A stretch of 64,000 nt of DNA, taken from assembly GCF_001238275.1 (NCBI RefSeq), contig NZ_LGTB01000003.1, positions 62,001 through 126,000 of the forward strand, in the 5' to 3' direction. Position 1 is the first letter of the stretch. Each line of letters opens with the position of its first letter. The notes beneath the pieces were generated by a model. It did no database searches. It was not told the origin of the DNA and was given only the letters and a program-made list of their open reading frames with translations. Of this stretch, positions 27,262 through 36,205 are shown in pieces. The translations under genes were made by a program, and so were the position numbers. The DNA is from Bradyrhizobium viridifuturi. GTDB lineage: Bacteria; Pseudomonadota; Alphaproteobacteria; Rhizobiales; Xanthobacteraceae.

Positions 27262-28137
27262 TTAGCCCCGCGCCGCGCGATCCTTCTCGTTCTGGGCCTT
27301 GATCGACTCGCGCGCCTTGGTCCAGTCGTCGTCGCTCCAGTCGCGCAGCTGGTAGAAATTGCCGCCCATGGCGAGCGCCTGCGCGCCGTCCATGGCGATG
27401 GTCTCGCCGTTGATCCAGTCGCAGCCGCCGGAGATCAGGAACACCGCGAGGTTCTGCAGTTCCTCCATGGTGCCGACGCGGCCCATCGGGTTCATTGCCT
27501 TGGTGCGTGCACCGGCCTCGTCGCCGGGCTTGATGCGCTTGCTCATGCCTTCGGTCGGAATCTCGCCAGGCGCGATGGTGTTGAGGCGGATGCCGTGACG
27601 ACCCCATTCGACCGCGAGCGACATGGTCATGGCGTGGATCGCCGACTTGCTCATCGCCGACGGCACCACATAGGGCGAGCCGTTGCGCACCCAGGTCACC
27701 GTGATCGACACCACGTTGCCGCGATGGCCGCCGGCGATCCAGCGCCGACCCACCGCGTGCGTCACGTAGAAGGTGCCGTGCATCACGATGTTGGCCACGG
27801 CATCAAAACCTCGCGCGGACAGCTCTTCCGAGCGCGAGATGAAATTGCCGGCGGCGTTGTTGATCAGATCGGTGAGGGGACCGCTAGTGGTCCAGATCGC
27901 GTCGATCATCTCGTCGACCGCCATGGCATTGCGGATATCGACGCCGTGGCTGACCACGCGTCCGCCATACTCGGCCATCAGCTCGGTGGCGGTCTCGTCG
28001 CACACGCTCTTGCGCCGGCCGCAGATATGCACCTCGGCGCCGAGCTGGAGGAACCGCGAGGCCATAGCCTTGCCAAGGCCGGTGCCGCCACCGGTTACCA
28101 GGATGCGCCGCCCGGCAAGAAGCTGATCGCTAAACAT
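27262..28137 (-). CDS. SDR of the 2,4-dienoyl-CoA reductase (DECR) type
   Basis: This SDR of 291 residues has the cofactor loop TGGGTGLGKAMA and the motif INNAAGNF. In place of the usual YxxxK it has SPYVVPSAMSKSAIHAM, where Tyr lies eight residues before Lys. The VVPSAxSK segment followed by SLAVEWGRHGIRLNTIAPG is the pattern of eukaryotic and bacterial 2,4-dienoyl-CoA reductases and peroxisomal trans-enoyl reductases. It is probably NADPH-dependent and helps degrade unsaturated acyl-CoAs. I chose ATG 28137 because GGAGG lies just upstream. The GTG at 28149 would place that site inside the gene. It is divergent from the next crotonase. Confidence 0.88.
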   Translation of the reverse strand: MFSDQLLAGRRILVTGGGTGLGKAMASRFLQLGAEVHICGRRKSVCDETATELMAEYGGRVVSHGVDIRNAMAVDEMIDAIWTTSGPLTDLINNAAGNFISRSEELSARGFDAVANIVMHGTFYVTHAVGRRWIAGGHRGNVVSITVTWVRNGSPYVVPSAMSKSAIHAMTMSLAVEWGRHGIRLNTIAPGEIPTEGMSKRIKPGDEAGARTKAMNPMGRVGTMEELQNLAVFLISGGCDWINGETIAMDGAQALAMGGNFYQLRDWSDDDWTKARESIKAQNEKDRAARG

Positions 28138-28235
28138 CGTTTCCTCCACGGGGGTTGTCAGTTAATTGGTCGATTGACTAAAAGCGGACAACGGCCTTTC
28201 TGTAAAGCGCCAACTCAAGGAACAAAGCGGAGGGA

Positions 28236-29051
28236 ATGATGGAAGATCGCGTTTCGATATCGATTTCAGACGGTATCGCCGATGTCCGCCTGGTGCGGGC
28301 CGACAAGATGAACGCGCTCGATGCCGCGATGTTCGAGGCATTGGTCGCCGCAACCGACCGGCTTTCCAAGGAAAAAGGCGTTCGGGTCGTTGTGCTGTCC
28401 GGCGAGGGCCGAGCCTTTTGCGCCGGCCTCGACATGGGCCGGTTCGCCGCCATGAAGGATGGTGGTAACGGAGTGCCGGGTGGCGAGAAGCGCGATCTCA
28501 CGATCCGCACCCACGGCAAGGCCAATTTTCCGCAGCAGGCAGTCTGGGGCTGGCGCCAGCTCCCGGTGCCCGTGATCGCTGCGGTCCATGGCGTCGCGTT
28601 CGGCGGCGGCTTCCAGCTCGCGCTCGGTGCCGACATGCGCTTCCTCTCAACCGATGCGCGGATGTCGATCATGGAGATCAAGTGGGGCCTCGTCCCCGAC
28701 ATGGCGGGTACGCCGATCCTCGCGAGCCTGGTGCGCGACGATATCCTGCGCGAACTCACCTATACCGGCCGCATCTTCTCGGCGCAGGAAGCCCAGAGCT
28801 ATGGCCTCGCCACCCGCGTCTGCGACGATCCGCGTGCCGCCGCGCTCGAGGTCGCGCGCGAGATCGCCGGCAAGAGCCCGGATGCGATCCGCGCCGCGAA
28901 GCGCATGCTGAACAATCTGTCGGTCGATCCGGCGGCTGCGCTGCTTGCCGAATCCGTCGAGCAGCAGAAGCTGCTCGGCAGCCCGAACCAGACCGAATCC
29001 GTGCGCGCCAATCTGGAGAAGCGCGCGCCGAAATTCGCGGATGCTGGGTAG
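28236..29051 (+). CDS. Enoyl-CoA hydratase/isomerase (crotonase family)
   Basis: This 271-residue crotonase has oxyanion-hole segments SGEGRAFCAGLDMG and HGVAFGGGFQLALGAD, and acidic segment MEIKWGLVPDMAGTPIL with Glu and Asp at the catalytic positions. An insertion (residues about 73-95) separates the first oxyanion segment from the substrate helix, as in many long-chain or branched-chain crotonases. GGAGGG precedes the start very closely, so the second ATG at 28239 may be the true start. The promoter region 28150-28235 is shared with the divergent DECR-type SDR. It contains the imperfect inverted repeat TTAATTGG-TCGA-TTGACTAA (about 28161-28180), a weak operator candidate. Confidence 0.9.
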   Translation: MMEDRVSISISDGIADVRLVRADKMNALDAAMFEALVAATDRLSKEKGVRVVVLSGEGRAFCAGLDMGRFAAMKDGGNGVPGGEKRDLTIRTHGKANFPQQAVWGWRQLPVPVIAAVHGVAFGGGFQLALGADMRFLSTDARMSIMEIKWGLVPDMAGTPILASLVRDDILRELTYTGRIFSAQEAQSYGLATRVCDDPRAAALEVAREIAGKSPDAIRAAKRMLNNLSVDPAAALLAESVEQQKLLGSPNQTESVRANLEKRAPKFADAG

Positions 29052-29060
29052 TGGCTCCAG

Positions 29061-29164
29061 CGTCATTCCGGGGCGATGCGCAGCATCGAACCACAGATGC
29101 GCGATTGCGCATCGGGGAATCTCGAGATTCCGGGTCTGGTCCTTCGGACCATCCCGGAATGACG
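29061..29164. repeat. Inverted repeat, CGTCATTCCGGGG family, copy 2
   Basis: CGTCATTCCGGGGCG opens and CATCCCGGAATGACG closes the element. The internal arms include ATGCGCGATTGCGCAT and a second hairpin, GGTCTGGTCCTTCGGACC. It fills the gap before the acyl-CoA synthetase gene. Confidence 0.85.
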
Positions 29165-29201
29165 ACCTAACTCCGAACCGACGAAAGATCGGAAAACGAC
29201 A

Positions 29202-30746
29202 ATGGAAACGTCCAAACCCTTCCTCGGCGTCATCAGCGGCGAGCGCCGGCGCGATCACGCTGCGGTCGCCGAGCGCACCGAGCGCATCGCCAGCGGCCTG
29301 AACAAGCTCGGCGTCAAGCCGGGCGACAGCGTCTGCATGCTGATGCGCAACGACATCGCGTTCATCGAGGCGGCCTATGCCGCGATGCGGCTCGGCGCCT
29401 ACGGCGTGCCGGTCAACTGGCACTTCAAGCCGGAGGAGATAAATTACGTGCTGACGGATTCCGGCACGCGCGTCCTGATCGGCCATGCCGATATGCTGCA
29501 TCCGCTGCGCGGCGCGATCCCCGATGACGTCACCGTGTTCAGCGTGCCGACGCCGCCGGAAATCCTTAGCCATTACAAGATCAATCCCGATCATCTCGCG
29601 ACGCCCGACTTCGCGATCGATTTCGAATCCTGGCTGGCGCAATTCCCGCGCTATGATGGCCCTGTCGTGCCGCAGCCGCAGAACATGATCTACACCTCGG
29701 GCACGACGGGCCACCCGAAGGGCGTGCGCCGCTTCGCGCCGACGCCGGAGCAGACCGCGAACGCGGAAGCGATGCGGGCGATGATCTACGGCCTGAAGCC
29801 CGGCGCGCGCGCGATCCTGCCCGGACCGCTCTATCATTCGGCACCGAATTCCTTCGGACTTCGCTCCGGCAAGCTCGGCGGCGCGCTGGTGCTGATGCCG
29901 CGCTTCGACGCGGAGGAATTTCTGGCGCTGATCGAGCGCGAGAGGATCGACACCATCTTCATGGTGCCGACGATGTTCATCCGCCTGATGAAGCTGCCGG
30001 AAGAGGTGCGGAAGAAGTATGATGTGTCGTCGCTGCGCCACATCATCCACGCCGCCGCGCCGTGCCCGGCCGACGTCAAGCGCGCCATGATCGATTGGTG
30101 GGGGCCGGTGATCTACGAATTCTACGGCTCGACCGAGTCGGGCGCGGTGACGTTTGCGACATCGGAGGACGCGCTGAAGAAGCCGGGAACGGTCGGAAAG
30201 ATCTCGCCCGGCGCCGAGCTTCGCTTCATCGGCGATGACGGCAAGGAGGTGGCGCAGGGCGAGATCGGCGAGATCTATTCGCGGATCGCCGGCAATCCCG
30301 ATTTCACCTATCACAACAAGTCCGAGAAGCGCGCCGAGATCGACCGGCAGGGATTCATCACGTCGGGCGACGTCGGCTATATCGACGCGGATGGCTACGT
30401 CTTCATCTGCGACCGCAAGCGCGACATGGTGATCTCGGGCGGTGTCAACATCTATCCGGCCGAGATCGAGGCCGTGCTGCATGCGGTGCCGGGCGTGCAC
30501 GACTGCGCGGTATTCGGCATCCCCGACGCCGAGTTCGGCGAGGCGCTGATGGCGGTGGTCGAGCCGCAGCCGGGCGTCACGCTCGACATCGCCTCGGTCC
30601 GCGCCCAGCTCAAGACCGCGCTTGCCGACTACAAGGTGCCCAAGCACATCGAGATCCAGACCAACCTGCCGCGCGAGGACTCCGGAAAGATCTTCAAGCG
30701 CCGGCTGCGCGACCCGTATTGGGAGCGGGCAGGGCGCAGGATCTAG
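29202..30746 (+). CDS. Acyl-CoA synthetase (bile acid-CoA ligase-like AMP-binding protein)
   Basis: This AMP-forming CoA ligase of 514 residues carries MIYTSGTTGHPKGVRRF, the EFYGSTESGAVTF motif, GYIDADGYVFICDRKRDMVI and the catalytic C-terminal lysine in REDSGKIFKRRLRD. The arginine pair after the P-loop in place of the usual MLSH, and the YHSAPN segment, are features of the group annotated as bile-acid or carboxylic-acid CoA ligases. That fits a steroid- or terpenoid-like acid as substrate, but this is only inference. The N-terminal part is shorter than in FadD enzymes. It is transcribed in the same direction as the preceding crotonase. Confidence 0.9.
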   Translation: METSKPFLGVISGERRRDHAAVAERTERIASGLNKLGVKPGDSVCMLMRNDIAFIEAAYAAMRLGAYGVPVNWHFKPEEINYVLTDSGTRVLIGHADMLHPLRGAIPDDVTVFSVPTPPEILSHYKINPDHLATPDFAIDFESWLAQFPRYDGPVVPQPQNMIYTSGTTGHPKGVRRFAPTPEQTANAEAMRAMIYGLKPGARAILPGPLYHSAPNSFGLRSGKLGGALVLMPRFDAEEFLALIERERIDTIFMVPTMFIRLMKLPEEVRKKYDVSSLRHIIHAAAPCPADVKRAMIDWWGPVIYEFYGSTESGAVTFATSEDALKKPGTVGKISPGAELRFIGDDGKEVAQGEIGEIYSRIAGNPDFTYHNKSEKRAEIDRQGFITSGDVGYIDADGYVFICDRKRDMVISGGVNIYPAEIEAVLHAVPGVHDCAVFGIPDAEFGEALMAVVEPQPGVTLDIASVRAQLKTALADYKVPKHIEIQTNLPREDSGKIFKRRLRDPYWERAGRRI

Positions 30747-30760
30747 CGCCGCACGGGCCC

Positions 30761-30891
30761 GTCGTCCCGGGCAAGCGAAGCGCGACCCGGGACCCATAAC
30801 CACAGGACGTGGGGGTGAAGCGAGCTGGGGCCACCGCCTTGTTCAATAACAGGGCCCTGTGGTTATGGGTCCCTGCTTCCGCAGGGACGAC
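30761..30891. repeat. Large composite inverted repeat, CCCATAACCAC family, copy 3
   Basis: The left arm is GTCGTCCCGGGCAAGCGAAG, then GACCCGGGACCCATAACCAC. The right arm is GTGGTTATGGGTCCCTGCTT, ending GCAGGGACGAC. As in copy 2, the two ends differ in type. It separates the CoA ligase from ppc. Confidence 0.85.
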
Positions 30892-30984
30892 AGCGGTGGT
30901 GCACCGCCACCAAGTTCATCTTGCGCTGCGGCAAAAAAAGCGCACACTCGGGAGGAGCCGGGCAGCCTCTGGAGTAGCCACGCC

Positions 30985-33807
30985 ATGTCTCCCCAGACCT
31001 TGCCTCCCCAAACCATGCCTTCCGAGACCGAAATCCGTGCCAGGCGCGCCGCAGAGGCCAGCCTTCTCGAAGCAACTGCACAGGAGGAGGACGCACGGCT
31101 CCGGAACGACATCCGCCTGCTGGGGCGCGTGCTGGGCGACACCGTGCGTGACCAGGAAGGGGCCGATGTGTTCGACCTAGTCGAGCGCATCCGCCAGACC
31201 TCGGTCCGGTTCCATCGCGATGAGGACAAGCTGGCGCGGCGCGAGCTCGAGGGCATCCTCGACAGCATGTCGATCGCCGAGACGCTCCGGATCGTCCGCG
31301 CCTTCAGCTATTTCTCCCACCTCGCCAACATTGCCGAGGACCAGAACAACATCCGCCAGATGCGCAGCCGCGGCCCGAGCGGGGCGCCGCGGCCGAGCAC
31401 GCTGGAGCAGACGCTGGTGCATGCCCGCCAGGCCGGCATCGGCCCGGCCGATTTGCGCAGCTTCTTCAAGAGCGCGCTGGTCAGCCCGGTCTTGACCGCG
31501 CATCCGACCGAGGTCCGACGCAAGAGCACGATGGACCGCGAGATGGAGATCGCGGACCTGCTCGACCGCCGCGAGCGGCTGCAGATGACGCCGGACGAGA
31601 GCGAAGCCAGCGACGAGCAGCTTCGCCGCGCCGTCGTGACGCTATGGCAGACCAATCTCTTGCGCCGGACCAAGCTAACCGTGCTCGACGAGGTCGCCAA
31701 CGGCCTGTCGTTCTATGACTACACCTTCCTGCAGGAGGTGCCGCGGCTGCACTGCGCGCTGGAGGACCGGCTGAACAAGGAGGGCGGTGAGGCCGGCGAT
31801 CTCGCCTCGTTCCTGACGATGGGAAGCTGGATCGGCGGGGATCGCGACGGCAATCCGTTCGTCACCGCAGAGGTGATGCGCGGCACGCTTCGGCTGCAAT
31901 CGAGCCGGGTGCTCAGCTTCTATCTCGAGGAGCTGCATGCGCTCGGCGCCGAGCTGTCGCTCGCGGCGCATCTCGCCGACGTCTCGGACGAGCTGCGGAT
32001 CCTTGCCGAGCGTTCGCCCGACACGTCGCCGCATCGCAGCGGCGAGCCGTATCGCCTGGCGGTCTCCGGCATCTATGCGCGGCTCGCCGCCACCGCGATG
32101 CGGCTCGAGGTCGAGACCACCCGGCCGCCGGTCGGCAAGGCCGAGCCCTATGCGACCGTCAGGGAGTTCCAGGCCGACCTCGATGTGCTCAACCGCTCGC
32201 TGATCGCGAACAATTCCGGCGTGATCGCGCGCGGCCGGCTGCGGCAGTTGCGGCGCGCGGTGGATTGCTTCGGCTTCCATCTGGCGCGGCTCGACATCCG
32301 CCAGAACTCGGCGGTGCACGAGCGCACCATCGCCGAGCTGTTCGATACCGCCAATCCCGGCATGTCGTATCTGGCACTCGGCGAGGACGCGCGCGTCAGT
32401 TTGCTGCTCGGGGAGCTGCGCAACGCGCGGCCGCTGGCCTCGCCCTTCGTCAAATATTCCGAGGAGACCCAAAGCGAGCTCGCGGTGTTCCACGCCGCGG
32501 CCGAAGCGCATGCCAAATTCGGCCCCGAGGTGATCTCCCAGTGCATCATCTCGATGTGCAAGGGCATGTCCGACATGCTCGAGGTCGCGGTGCTCTTGAA
32601 GGAAGTCGGGCTGGTCAATCCGTCCGGCCGCAGCGCCGTCAACATCGTGCCGCTGTTCGAGACCATCGAGGACCTGCAGGCCTCGAGCGGGATCATGGAC
32701 CGCATGCTGGTGCTGCACGACTATCGCAAGCTGGTCGACAGTCTCGGCAGCGTGCAGGAAGTGATGCTCGGCTATTCCGACAGCAACAAGGATGGCGGCT
32801 TCGTCACCTCGGGCTGGGAGCTCTACAAGGCCGAGATCGGCCTCGTCGAGGTGTTCGAGCGCCACGGCGTGCGGCTGCGCCTGTTCCACGGTCGCGGCGG
32901 CTCGGTCGGCCGCGGCGGCGGCCCGAGCTATGATGCGATCATCGCGCAGCCCGGCGGCGCGGTGAACGGCCAGATCCGCATCACCGAGCAGGGCGAGATC
33001 ATCTCCTCGAAATACTCCAATGCGGAGGTCGGCCGCAGCAATCTGGAGATCCTCGCCGCGGCGACGCTGGAAACCAGCCTGTTGCAGCCGCGGCGGAGCG
33101 CGCCGCGCCCCGAATATCTCAAGGCGATGGAGGAGATTTCCGCGCTCGCCTTCAAGGCCTATCGCGGCCTTGTCTACGAGACACCCGGTTTTGCCGACTA
33201 CTTCTGGGGCTCGACCGTGATCAACGAGATCGCGACCTTGAACATCGGCAGCCGTCCGGCCTCGCGCAAGAAGACCCGCGAGATCGAAGACCTGCGCGCC
33301 ATTCCCTGGGTGTTCTCGTGGGCGCAATGCCGGCTGATGCTGCCCGGCTGGTACGGCTTCGGCGCTGCGGTCGAGACCTGGATCGCTGAGCATCCGGAGC
33401 AGGGCATGCCGCTGCTGCAGGAGCTCTACCGGGAATGGCCGTTCTTCCGCACGCTATTGTCCAACATGGACATGGTGCTGGCGAAGAGCTCGATCGCGAT
33501 CGCCTCGCGTTATGCCGAGCTGGTGCCCGACGTCGCGCTGCGCGAGAAAATCTTCGGCGAGATCCGCCGCGAGTGGCATCTGTCGATCGAAACGCTGCTC
33601 GACATCATGGGCCATGACCGGCTGCTGCAGGGCAACCCGCTGCTGGAGCGCGGCATCCGCAACCGCTTCCCCTACATGGATCCGCTCAACCACGTGCAGG
33701 TCGAGCTGCTGAAGGAGCATCGCGCGCAGAACCCGGACGAGCAGGTGCTGCGCGGGATCCAGATCACGATCAACGGCATCTCGGCGGGGCTGAGGAATAG
33801 CGGTTAG
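30985..33807 (+). CDS. ppc: Phosphoenolpyruvate carboxylase
   Basis: This 940-residue enzyme carboxylates phosphoenolpyruvate to oxaloacetate, replenishing the TCA cycle. The signature motifs are all present: [12 protein letters not shown] with catalytic His173, [57 protein letters not shown] and [11 protein letters not shown]. The C-terminus reads [10 protein letters not shown], where most family members end MRNTG, so the last-but-one residue is Ser rather than Thr. I chose ATG 30985 because GGAG lies 10 bases upstream. The longer frame would read through the repeat at 30761-30891. It appears to be a single-gene unit and is unrelated to the acyl-CoA genes except through central metabolism. 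Confidence 0.97.
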   Translation: MSPQTLPPQTMPSETEIRARRAAEASLLEATAQEEDARLRNDIRLLGRVLGDTVRDQEGADVFDLVERIRQTSVRFHRDEDKLARRELEGILDSMSIAETLRIVRAFSYFSHLANIAEDQNNIRQMRSRGPSGAPRPSTLEQTLVHARQAGIGPADLRSFFKSALVSPVLTAHPTEVRRKSTMDREMEIADLLDRRERLQMTPDESEASDEQLRRAVVTLWQTNLLRRTKLTVLDEVANGLSFYDYTFLQEVPRLHCALEDRLNKEGGEAGDLASFLTMGSWIGGDRDGNPFVTAEVMRGTLRLQSSRVLSFYLEELHALGAELSLAAHLADVSDELRILAERSPDTSPHRSGEPYRLAVSGIYARLAATAMRLEVETTRPPVGKAEPYATVREFQADLDVLNRSLIANNSGVIARGRLRQLRRAVDCFGFHLARLDIRQNSAVHERTIAELFDTANPGMSYLALGEDARVSLLLGELRNARPLASPFVKYSEETQSELAVFHAAAEAHAKFGPEVISQCIISMCKGMSDMLEVAVLLKEVGLVNPSGRSAVNIVPLFETIEDLQASSGIMDRMLVLHDYRKLVDSLGSVQEVMLGYSDSNKDGGFVTSGWELYKAEIGLVEVFERHGVRLRLFHGRGGSVGRGGGPSYDAIIAQPGGAVNGQIRITEQGEIISSKYSNAEVGRSNLEILAAATLETSLLQPRRSAPRPEYLKAMEEISALAFKAYRGLVYETPGFADYFWGSTVINEIATLNIGSRPASRKKTREIEDLRAIPWVFSWAQCRLMLPGWYGFGAAVETWIAEHPEQGMPLLQELYREWPFFRTLLSNMDMVLAKSSIAIASRYAELVPDVALREKIFGEIRREWHLSIETLLDIMGHDRLLQGNPLLERGIRNRFPYMDPLNHVQVELLKEHRAQNPDEQVLRGIQITINGISAGLRNSG

Positions 33808-33835
33808 TTATCGGGGAATAGCGGCCAGCCACAGT

Positions 33836-33879
33836 GTCGTCCCGGCCTAGTGCGCAATTGCGCACTAGGCCGGGACGAC
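33836..33879. repeat. Perfect 44-base palindrome, GCGCAATTGCGC core
   Basis: GTCGTCCCGGCCTAGTGCGC and its exact inverted copy meet at a central AATT, giving a 44-base perfect palindrome. It lies between the convergent ppc and SMP-30 genes, 28 bases after the ppc stop. A slightly degenerate copy is at 22439-22478. Confidence 0.92.
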
Positions 33880-33886
33880 GGTGATC

Positions 33887-34999
33887 TCAGCAGTTGTGCG
33901 CGCCTCGCGTCTCCACATAGACCGCGTAGAGCGACTGGCTCGCGGTCATGAACAGACGGTTGCGCTTCTTGCCGCCGAAGGTGAGGTTGGCGCAAGTCTC
34001 CGGCAGCAGGATCTGGCCGATGCGCGCGCCGTCGGGTGCGAACACCTGGACGCCGTCATAGCCCGGTCCGACCCAGCCGGCGCCGACCCAGATGTTGCCG
34101 TCGATGTCGACGCGCATGCCGTCCGGGAAGCCCGACTTGCCGTCCAGCGTCATGTCGATCAGCGTGCGCGGGTTGGAGAGCTTGTCGCCGTTGAGATCGT
34201 ACTGCCAGACGATGTTCTTCGCGTTCGGATAATGCGTGATGCCGGTGTCGCAGACATAGACCTTCTTGTAGTCGTGGCTGAAGGCGATGCCGTTCGGTTT
34301 GAACGGTTCGTCGCAGACCTTGGTGATCTGGCCGGTGGACGCATCGATGCGGTAGACGGCCTCCTTCTGGTAGGGCTGGTTCGAGCCGGTGTTGGCACGT
34401 TGGCCCTCATAGATCGAGATCGCGCCGTAGCCGGGATCGGTGAACCAGATCGACTTGTCGTTGGGGTGCACGACCATGTCGTTCGGGCCGTTGAGCTGCT
34501 TGCCGTTGGCCTGCTCCGCCAATGACGTGACGGTTCCGTCGTGCTCGTAGCGCACCAGCCGCGTGCGTTCCGCCGTGATCTGCCGGCCCTCGAAATCGAA
34601 GGTCGAGCCGTTGGCCTCGTTCGACGGTTTGTGGAACTGCTCGGAGATGTGGCCGTCATCGTCGAGATAGCGCAACTGCCGGTTGGCCGGAATGTCGCTC
34701 CACACCAGATACTGGCCCTGTGCGTTCCAGGCCGGGCCTTCCGCCCACAGGCAGCCGGTGTAGAGCCGCTTGATCGCGGTGTTGCCGACCTTGGCCTTGA
34801 AGCGCTTGTCGTCGATCACGACGATGTCGGGATCGGGATAACGCTGCGGCTCCGCATTGCGGCCGTAGTCGCGAGCGGATGCATCTGACGCCGCCATCGC
34901 GGTTGCAGCAAGCGCGGTTGCGCCGCGCAAAATGGTTCGACGGTCGAACGCCTTCGTTCCGTCGGCCTCGTGTTGCTCTGTGTTGTTTGGATTTGTCAC
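33887..34999 (-). CDS. SMP-30/gluconolactonase-family protein with Tat signal peptide
   Basis: This six-bladed beta-propeller hydrolase has 370 residues. The N-terminus DRRTILRGATALAATAMAA is a twin-arginine signal peptide, so the protein should be exported folded to the periplasm. Family segments are CLWAEGPAWNAQGQYLVWSD (metal-binding Glu), NGPNDMVVHPNDKSIWFTDP (Asn and Asp), EPFKPNGIAFSHDYKKVYV (Asn) and SGFPDGMRVDIDGNIWVG (Asp). The substrate is probably a lactone, but not necessarily gluconolactone. I chose GTG 34999 because GGAGGA lies 6 bases upstream and because the Tat motif then falls at the usual distance from the start. Confidence 0.88.
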   Translation of the reverse strand: MTNPNNTEQHEADGTKAFDRRTILRGATALAATAMAASDASARDYGRNAEPQRYPDPDIVVIDDKRFKAKVGNTAIKRLYTGCLWAEGPAWNAQGQYLVWSDIPANRQLRYLDDDGHISEQFHKPSNEANGSTFDFEGRQITAERTRLVRYEHDGTVTSLAEQANGKQLNGPNDMVVHPNDKSIWFTDPGYGAISIYEGQRANTGSNQPYQKEAVYRIDASTGQITKVCDEPFKPNGIAFSHDYKKVYVCDTGITHYPNAKNIVWQYDLNGDKLSNPRTLIDMTLDGKSGFPDGMRVDIDGNIWVGAGWVGPGYDGVQVFAPDGARIGQILLPETCANLTFGGKKRNRLFMTASQSLYAVYVETRGAHNC

Positions 35000-35162
35000 G
35001 AAGTCCTCCCAGGCTTTTTTGTTATGGGGAGGACGATCATGCGCCCGCAATTCTGGCACAATGCGGGCGCGCCATGAAGAAACAACCAAAGAGTGTGTCG
35101 CCCCCGTGGCTTCGCGGAGGCGACTTTTTCATAAAACTGTCAGATCGGATCAGATCGCAGGA

Positions 35163-36077
35163 TCAGATCGGATCCCAGGTGAAGACGTCGGCCGAGCGGT
35201 CGAGCTTGGCGAACGATCCCTTCAGCGCCGGCATGCCGTGCTCGGCAATGGTCTCCGGCGTCCAGCCTTCGCCGCGATGTACCGAGCGCACCGGACGATG
35301 CTGGCCGAACAGGAAGATCTCGTTCATGCGCACGCCGAAGATCTGCCCGGTGACGTCCTTGGCGGCGTCCGAGAGCAGATAGGCGCAGACCGGCGCGATC
35401 TTCTCCGGGCCCATCTGCTTGATCTTCTCGACGCGCGCCTTCTCGGCATCGGTCTCGGTCGGGATGGTGCCGATCATGCGGGTCCAGGCGAATGGCGACA
35501 CGCAGTTCGAGCGCACGTTGAAGCGGCCCATGTCGAGCGCGATCGACTTCGACAGGCCGACGATGCCGAGCTTGGCGGCGGCGTAGTTGGCCTGGCCGTA
35601 ATTGCCGATCAGGCCGGAGGTCGAGGTGAAGTGCACGAACGAGCCCGACTCCTGCTCGCGATAGATGCGCGCCGCGGCGTGGCTGACATAGAACGAGCCC
35701 ATCAGATGCACCTTGATGACGGCCTCGAAGGCTTCCACGCTCATCTTGTGGAAGATCATGTCGCGCAGGATGCCGGCATTGTTGACGACGCCGTCGAGCC
35801 GGCCGAAATGATCGGTCGCGGTCTTGACGATCTTGCTGGCCGGAATGGCTTCCGCCACCGACTCGAAATTGGCAACGGCCGTGCCGCCGCGCTTCTTGAT
35901 CTCCTCGACCACCTCCTCGGCGGGCGCCGCGCTCGAGCCGCCGCCGTCGGCCGCGCCGCCGGGATCGTTGACCACGACCTTGGCGCCTTCCGCAGCGCAA
36001 AGCAGCGCGATCTCGCGGCCGATGCCGCGGCCCGCACCGGTGACGATGATGACTTTATCCTGCAGTGATTTTGCCAT
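35163..36077 (-). CDS. SDR, MFE2-type (3R)-hydroxyacyl-CoA dehydrogenase-like
   Basis: This 304-residue SDR has TGAGRGIGREIALLCAAEGA, the extended acidic and Gly-rich loop NDPGGAADGGGSS, NNAGILRDMIFHKM, active-site Ser in FTSTSGLIGNYGQ and YAAAK. This arrangement matches the dehydrogenase domain of peroxisomal multifunctional enzyme type 2 and the actinobacterial hydroxysteroid or hydroxyacyl-CoA SDRs. It probably oxidises a 3-hydroxyacyl-CoA with NAD. The C-terminal 50 residues extend beyond the core fold, as in that group. It is upstream of no hydratase or SCP2 gene, unlike MFE2, but lies next to the thiolase/DUF35 pair on the same strand. Confidence 0.88.
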   Translation of the reverse strand: MAKSLQDKVIIVTGAGRGIGREIALLCAAEGAKVVVNDPGGAADGGGSSAAPAEEVVEEIKKRGGTAVANFESVAEAIPASKIVKTATDHFGRLDGVVNNAGILRDMIFHKMSVEAFEAVIKVHLMGSFYVSHAAARIYREQESGSFVHFTSTSGLIGNYGQANYAAAKLGIVGLSKSIALDMGRFNVRSNCVSPFAWTRMIGTIPTETDAEKARVEKIKQMGPEKIAPVCAYLLSDAAKDVTGQIFGVRMNEIFLFGQHRPVRSVHRGEGWTPETIAEHGMPALKGSFAKLDRSADVFTWDPI

Positions 36078-36097
36078 GTGGGTTCTCCTGTCTATTC

Positions 36098-36199
36098 CGT
36101 CATTCCGGGGCGCATGAGGTGCGAACTATGGTGCGCAATTGCGCACCTGAGAATCTCGCGATTCCGGGTCTGGTCCTTCGGACCATCCCGGAATCACGG
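36098..36199. repeat. Inverted repeat, CGTCATTCCGGGG family, copy 3
   Basis: CGTCATTCCGGGGCGCATGA opens and ATCCCGGAATCACGG closes the element. Inside are GTGCGCAATTGCGCAC (36131-36146, the same core as the 33836 palindrome) and GGTCTGGTCCTTCGGACC, shared with the copy at 29061. Confidence 0.85.
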
Positions 36200-36205
36200 A
36201 GGTTG

